Source: Trileptium ribeirensis
Lineage: Eukaryota; Nematoda; Enoplea; Enoplida; Thoracostomopsidae
DNA: 64,000 bases
Assembly: GCA_030248225.1 (NCBI GenBank)
Contig: JASANE010009921.1
Span: 36,292 to 100,291, forward strand
Reading direction: 5' to 3'
Shown here: positions 59,294 through 64,000 of the stretch, one piece after another
How the letters are laid out: each line of letters starts with the position of its first letter
Position numbering within the stretch: position 1 is the stretch's first letter
Translations under genes and position numbers: made by a program
The notes under the pieces: generated by a model
Told to the model about the DNA's origin: nothing
The model's database searches: none
What the model saw: the letters and a program-made list of their open reading frames with translations, nothing else

Positions 59294-60545
59294 CTGATGT
59301 GTATAAGAAGGCTTGACGCCGGGAATCCTGCTGACACTGTTGCATCGATCAGTCCAAGTTGTTCATGACAACACCAATTGTTTGGTCTACCAAAGCGATG
59401 ATCTAGATAGCCGCATCCCCGAAAACCCCGAATGTCGTAACAAAACCCCGAAAAAATTTCTAATCCTTTTTTAAATTTTTTATTGCATCGTGCACCATGT
59501 TCTCAACTTCCACTGCCGAATCAAAAATATTACTGTTACGATTAATTTTTCGCATGCAATAACGTGACAAATTGTGTGTTTATGGCAGCAAAACCTCATT
59601 TCACCTGTATTTACCACTCTGTTTTGTCGCAGCACGCGGCTTTCGGTAAATGGGTTGCACCGGTTCATGAGAAACTATTGTTGTCAAAGTGGTGGGAAAT
59701 GGGTTTCACCTGTCCTTGGGAAACCATTGTCTGCAAACCACTTCCAAAGAAATTAAAATTGCGAACAGTGGAACGGCCACGACCCGGCGCGGAATTGGGC
59801 TTGACGACCCTTTCCTGCGCAGTCAAAACTGCTCAGGACTATCTAGTTCTGCCGAGTGGACGCAGTTCGTTTTTTTTCGCTGGAAAATTTTGTAAAATTT
59901 GTGTTTCGAACCATTGATCTACTTAATGTTACATGTTATTTCCCTGTGTAGTTTGTCATAAATATTAAATCGCAACGGTTCTAATAAGTTGCAATAGGCG
60001 TATTTTGATATTTGTTACCTCTGCTTACGATGAACACAGAACTCCGATTTTTTTGAAAGAACCTAAAACCTCGAAAATCGAACCGCGGTGTCAGCGACCA
60101 CCCTCACCATCATCATAATGAGGGCCTTTCTAATACCAATAAGGCCGGACGCTGCCTTAACCGAATGCCCAATGAAATATTACGAGCAGAAGATGATATA
60201 GGGAACAATGTAGAGTTGCGAATGGGGATCTCGTTTGGGTTGGGCACACAATGTAGTCGTGTTGCGGTTCTACAGCACATATATATATTTATTAACGTAG
60301 GCGGCGTATTTCTACATTTTTAATTAATATAGTAACGTGTAGTCATATACATGTATAGCATGAACATAGCACACCTAATCACCAATCCTGGATACGCCTA
60401 CAGCAACTCTACTGCGTTTTGTAATATGCCAAACTATAGAAATATGCATAATTTGAAGTAAAAAAGTGTTAACAATAGAAAAATTTGTTATAAGAATTAC
60501 CTCAATTTGGTCTGATTACGTGACCAGCTGTCATACCATTGAGCC
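59294..60545. other. Unassigned sequence
   Basis: Open frames at 59564-59917 repeat a GG.AAATGGGTT.CACC pattern (about 59645-59745) but no family is recognised. A minus-strand tRNA-like piece (GTGGCTCAATGGTATGACAG) lies at about 60505-60550. Confidence 0.35.
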
Positions 60546-61090
60546 ACAAATGAAGTAACAGCAGGTTGTTATGTGTTGTTATTAGACCCTGCATTCAGGT
60601 AAAATGTAGAGTAACCAAAGTAGTCCGTGCGCGAATTCTAGTTATTTGCAGGTAAAATAAGTTCTTTTGGTTCTTTAGCACTCAAATGAAGTAACAGCAG
60701 GTTGTTATGTGTTGTTATTAGACCCTGCATTCAGGTAAAATGTAGAGTAACCAAAGTAGTCCGTGCGCGAATTCTAGTTATTTGCAGGTAAAATAAGTTC
60801 TTTTGGTTCTTTAGCACTCAAATGAAGTAACAGCAGGTTGTTATGTGTTGTTATTAGACCCTGCATTCAGGTAAAATGCAGAGTAACCAAAGTGGTCCGT
60901 GCGCGAATTCTAGTTATTTGCAGGTAAAATAAGTTCTTTTGGTTCTTTAGCACTCAAATGAAGTAACAGCAGGTTGTTATGTGTTGTTATTAGACCCTGC
61001 ATTCAGGTAAAATGTAGAGTAACCAAAGTGGTCCGTGCGCGAATTCTAGTTATTTGCAGGTAAAATAAGTTCTTTTGGTTCTTTAGCACT
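60546..61090. repeat. 136-137-bp tandem repeat, four copies
   Basis: Copies start CAAATGAAGTAACAGCAGGT at 60546, 60683, 60819 and 60955 and end TTCTTTTGGTTCTTTAGCAC. Only one or two differences per copy, so recent. Confidence 0.95.
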
Positions 61091-61416
61091 CCAGACTAGA
61101 TAATGACTTAGCTGAAGATACAACCCTTTAATTCAAATTCGTTAGATCAAAACTTGTAATTTGTGGACACAAAATGGTTTGGGTCACTAATATCGTCGTA
61201 CATTGATTATCCAAGGATCTTGGCAACTTATCTCAACCGTCCCAGAGTGTATGTTTAGCATGAATCTCTCACATAACTGATTTTAGGTTTAAACATATTG
61301 CTTTTACAGAAATTATTATATTTCATGATCTGTTCTGTTGTGTGTTTGTTTTAGTTTGTGATTAAACAATTTTCAAAATGTGTCCCTTATCAGATGCGGT
61401 TATATCTTTATAGGAT

Positions 61417-61418
61417 AG

Positions 61419-61461
<43 letters not shown>

Positions 61462-61463
61462 AA
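61417..61463. repeat. (TA)n microsatellite
   Basis: Uninterrupted TA units except for one G. Confidence 0.95.
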
Positions 61464-61589
61464 TGAACCGAAGGATAGGAAAAATGTACATACATAGCTT
61501 TGATTTGATTAATTCTTGCAGTGCAGTATTTATAACTGTCAATACTGTACCAGGTCATAACATAATACCAATTTGTGTATTTGCCACAC

Positions 61590-62050
61590 CACTTACTTCA
61601 AGTGCAGAAACTGTAGCGCAGTTCCATAAACTGTAGATACCGTCATGGCATTTACATCAAATACACATCCTGTCAAGACAGTTTCTCAGAAATTTGCAGA
61701 CACTGTAGGGCAGTTACACAACTTCTGGATACCATTGCACCACTTATGTCAAATGTAGATACTGTCAAGACAATTGCACAAAAATTGCTCATGGTGCCAT
61801 GACAGTAACACCAAATTGCTGATATTAGCAAGACAACCACTCAAAATTGTAGCTACTGCCACGGCAGTTACACTATTTGCAGCTTATGTCACTACATTAA
61901 TTCTAAGTTGTAAACATCGTCGCTAACATGTCACTAGATTGCAGGTACTGGCACGACAGTTGCACAATTTTGTAGATAGTGCTCTGCCGGCAACTGCAAT
62001 CAGCGAGGAACTGTCAAGTAACCCTCAGCTATTTTGTGCAATTGTCATGA
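61590..62050. repeat. Degenerate short-period repeat
   Basis: A loose motif of about 45-60 bp (GTAGATACTGTC..GACAGTT.CACAAA) recurs eight or so times with heavy divergence. Confidence 0.55.
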
Positions 62051-62107
62051 CACCTTCCAAAGAGTGTGTAGTTGACGCACGCAGCTTAATGTGAACGGTG
62101 CATTATG

Positions 62108-62597
62108 CAACGTTCACGTTATAATGTCGCCGCTGGTTTCTTTTGTCCTACTGTTGTCGCCACGCTACCGTATAGACAGTCAAATTGTGTCACCCATACT
62201 GTACATCAATATTCGTGGTGTCCGACGCACTTCTAACTGCGCGTTTTCTTCACAGTGTTACACACAACCTTAGTTACCAATTTAAATTAACTGTAAACTG
62301 ACACCATTTGTAGCTAATGTGGTTTGTTAATCGATTGTGCTGTGTAGTTTTTTTACATTCTTGATATTTGTATTTAGGCCATAAGAGGTTGATATAATCG
62401 TGCCGCACACTGTCAATAAAACTGATAGAAGACACGGTGTGCGTGACACTGCCGAGGAGCGGCAATACCCCTAACTAGCTACCGCTTAAAAATTAATAAA
62501 AACATGGAGGGTGTCTAAGACACCCTGTTGTCAACAGTGTGCCTGACACTGTGGTGTCCATATGTTCCAAGCGCTGGGGACATTATAACGTGAACGC
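62108..62597. mobile_element. Possible MITE bounded by 18-bp inverted pair
   Basis: CGTTCACGTTATAATGTC near 62110 and GACATTATAACGTGAACG near 62579 are exact reverse complements enclosing about 490 bp. A palindrome GGGTGTCTAAGACACCC lies inside near 62509. No target duplication was settled, so this may also be a simple inverted duplication. Confidence 0.4.
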
Positions 62598-62599
62598 CG

Positions 62600-63469
62600 C
62601 GTTAATCCTCACAGCTTTTGCAAATTCTGGATTCATCACATATGGCTCAGTTGCATCTGTTTCTGTGGCAGAAACTTAGTTGCTTACACTACAGCCATTT
62701 AAACACTCACGCGTTAATTTGTTTTCCAGTTACGAATGGAACACCGTTAAAATTTATATCTTGCGATACATAAACGATGCTTTTAATCCCGACAACGCAA
62801 AAAATTACATAAGCGGATTGCCAATATATACTTCGAAATTTCTACGTAATAGGGATATCCATATATTTTAAAGCAACGTAGAGATATTCATGTTGGGAAC
62901 TTTTTTATACTTTGTAGCATAAGAAACAAATTTAACTAAATTTTATGTAAGATAAATGAACGAGAAATAAATAGGCAAGACCATACCGTGTTTAGATTAG
63001 ACAAATTTCATAGTATATGCAGGTAATAGTCTACGTGTTTTATAAGGCGAAACATAATTGGGGCTTGTGGTGTAGTGACATTGTGCTAGTCGTAGGCTAA
63101 AACTGGGTCAAGTACTAGTTTTCTGTCGAACATAAAGCACGGATCCTTGCATTTGATGACACCACGTGATCCTATGAACGGAGTATTGGAAAGAAGCTCG
63201 AATTAAACACACACTCCGTGACTACTTAAGCGATGTAGTTCTGCGCTCAAGTATACTAACGTACGTAGTGCCGAGTTCACTACAGTTGATTTTGGCCTAT
63301 ATTATAGTGGTAACGTGATAGTCTCACAAGCTATGGCGACATAGTCCATAGCTAGGCTCAGGTCCGTCATGGCGACCACTCGCGCATCTTTTCAACAGTG
63401 GCTGTATACATTCAAAGCAGGTAATAAGTGTTATATAATTAGCTGAGGAAAAGCATATTTATATCTTTT
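62600..63469. other. Unassigned spacer
   Basis: A weak tRNA-like stretch (TGGTGTAGTGACATTGTGC ... GGGTCAAGTAC) lies at about 63066-63120; otherwise nothing. Confidence 0.35.
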
Positions 63470-63970
63470 ATTGGACCCCGCCGATGCAGGACGCCATCGG
63501 AACTCGGTTCGTCCACTCGTCGCGATCCGCAGCCAAGGATATCATCACAGGGAACGCGCCGCGAGACCATCTACGCCATGGAGTGTCGCCGATTTCGGAC
63601 TCCATCTCGCGCTTGACAACTCGTCCTTACGTCTCAAATGGTTTTCCACATGGTCGCTTTCAATCCACAGGTGGTGAAAAAAGAATTCCTATCTTATAGA
63701 GCCGGCCAGGTTTGGCGTGAAGCACATGACCAGGTCAGATGAGACGCCCCCGCTTTACTGTATCGCCAACTGTGTGGTATGCGTTGTTTGGCACAATCGT
63801 CAAATATTTTCGTTATTAATAGGATCTGTAAGCGAGACGCCAAGGATACGGCGAAAGCATATCATCTCGAAGACATTGAGTCGGCGACTATCGCTTTCTT
63901 TCACCACGGACATTTCGCTGGCATATAGGAGACAAATCATGACAGCGGCTCGGAAGAGTCGATTTCACAA
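63470..63970 (-). pseudogene. RTE-like LINE reverse transcriptase C-terminus, frameshifted
   Basis: On the minus strand 63965-63800 reads RLFRAAVMICLLYASEMSVV then SRRLNVFEMICFRRILGVSL, the conserved (L)YGSETW...RRL.VFE..C.RRILG.S segment at the C-terminal end of RTE-like LINE polymerases. A shift near 63800 leads into NNAYHTVGDTVKRGRLI, a stop, then PGHVLH. Further down come RWSRGAFPVMISLAADRDEW and TNRV, the usual closing ...DR.(E/Q)W...V segment. The element continues beyond the right edge, so the rest of the polymerase should lie there. Confidence 0.75.
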
Positions 63971-64000
63971 TAAAAAAACCGAAACTTTAACTTCAGCAGC

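Noticed and set aside
63471..63699. Plus-strand frames at the right edge
   Set aside because: Antisense to the RTE-like polymerase relic, which explains the region on the minus strand.

Overview
The window is AT-rich animal nuclear DNA, most likely from an invertebrate. Coding sequence comes as short exons with AG/GT borders separated by kilobase introns, and there are no operons or bacterial signals. Most of the sequence is tandem repeats and decayed transposons. The lineage cannot be fixed from the sequence alone.

Layout. 1-15.5 kb: a repeat-dense zone with six tandem arrays (units about 72, 60, 107, 39, 72 and 191 bp), a likely signal-peptide-type first exon on the minus strand (5652-5823) and a small MITE. 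15.5-20 kb: mostly unassigned DNA, the second copy of that MITE, a perfect hairpin, and a strikingly T-poor tract that may be a retroelement relic. 20.0-23.2 kb: a full-length but broken pogo/Tigger-type transposon with a C-terminal PHD-like finger, followed by an almost pure A/C tract. 23-27.6 kb: little that can be named, plus a duplicated fold-back repeat. 27.6-30 kb: a broken L2/CR1-type LINE on the minus strand. 30.3-33.1 kb: a complete but inactivated piggyBac element with TTAA target duplication. 33.1-58.2 kb: five copies of a non-autonomous hAT-like element with CCGGAA-rich ends. 58-64 kb: a Tc1-like MITE, a Merlin relic, a 136-bp tandem array, TA microsatellite, an inverted-repeat pair and an RTE-like LINE relic at the right edge.

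The main host gene runs on the plus strand from about 34.65 to 51.70 kb. Six exons join in phase (34653-34810, 36636-36736, 42421-42536, 48984-49117, 50133-50284, 51325-51699) into the last 344 residues of a protein laid out like the cation-dependent mannose-6-phosphate receptor: MRH domain, Ser/Ala/Asp linker, one membrane span, and a cytosolic tail ending in an acidic dileucine signal. The signal-peptide and first-cysteine exons were not found. Residues expected to bind mannose 6-phosphate appear to be lost while trafficking signals are kept, so this may be a sorting receptor that no longer reads the sugar tag.

Its introns hold three of the five hAT-like copies (a fourth lies just upstream of the first exon found), one starting 12 bp inside a splice donor, and a 3.4-kb repeat (42.54-45.9 kb) with decayed unknown ORFs. 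A shortened copy of that repeat, lacking the coding core, lies just past the receptor stop codon.
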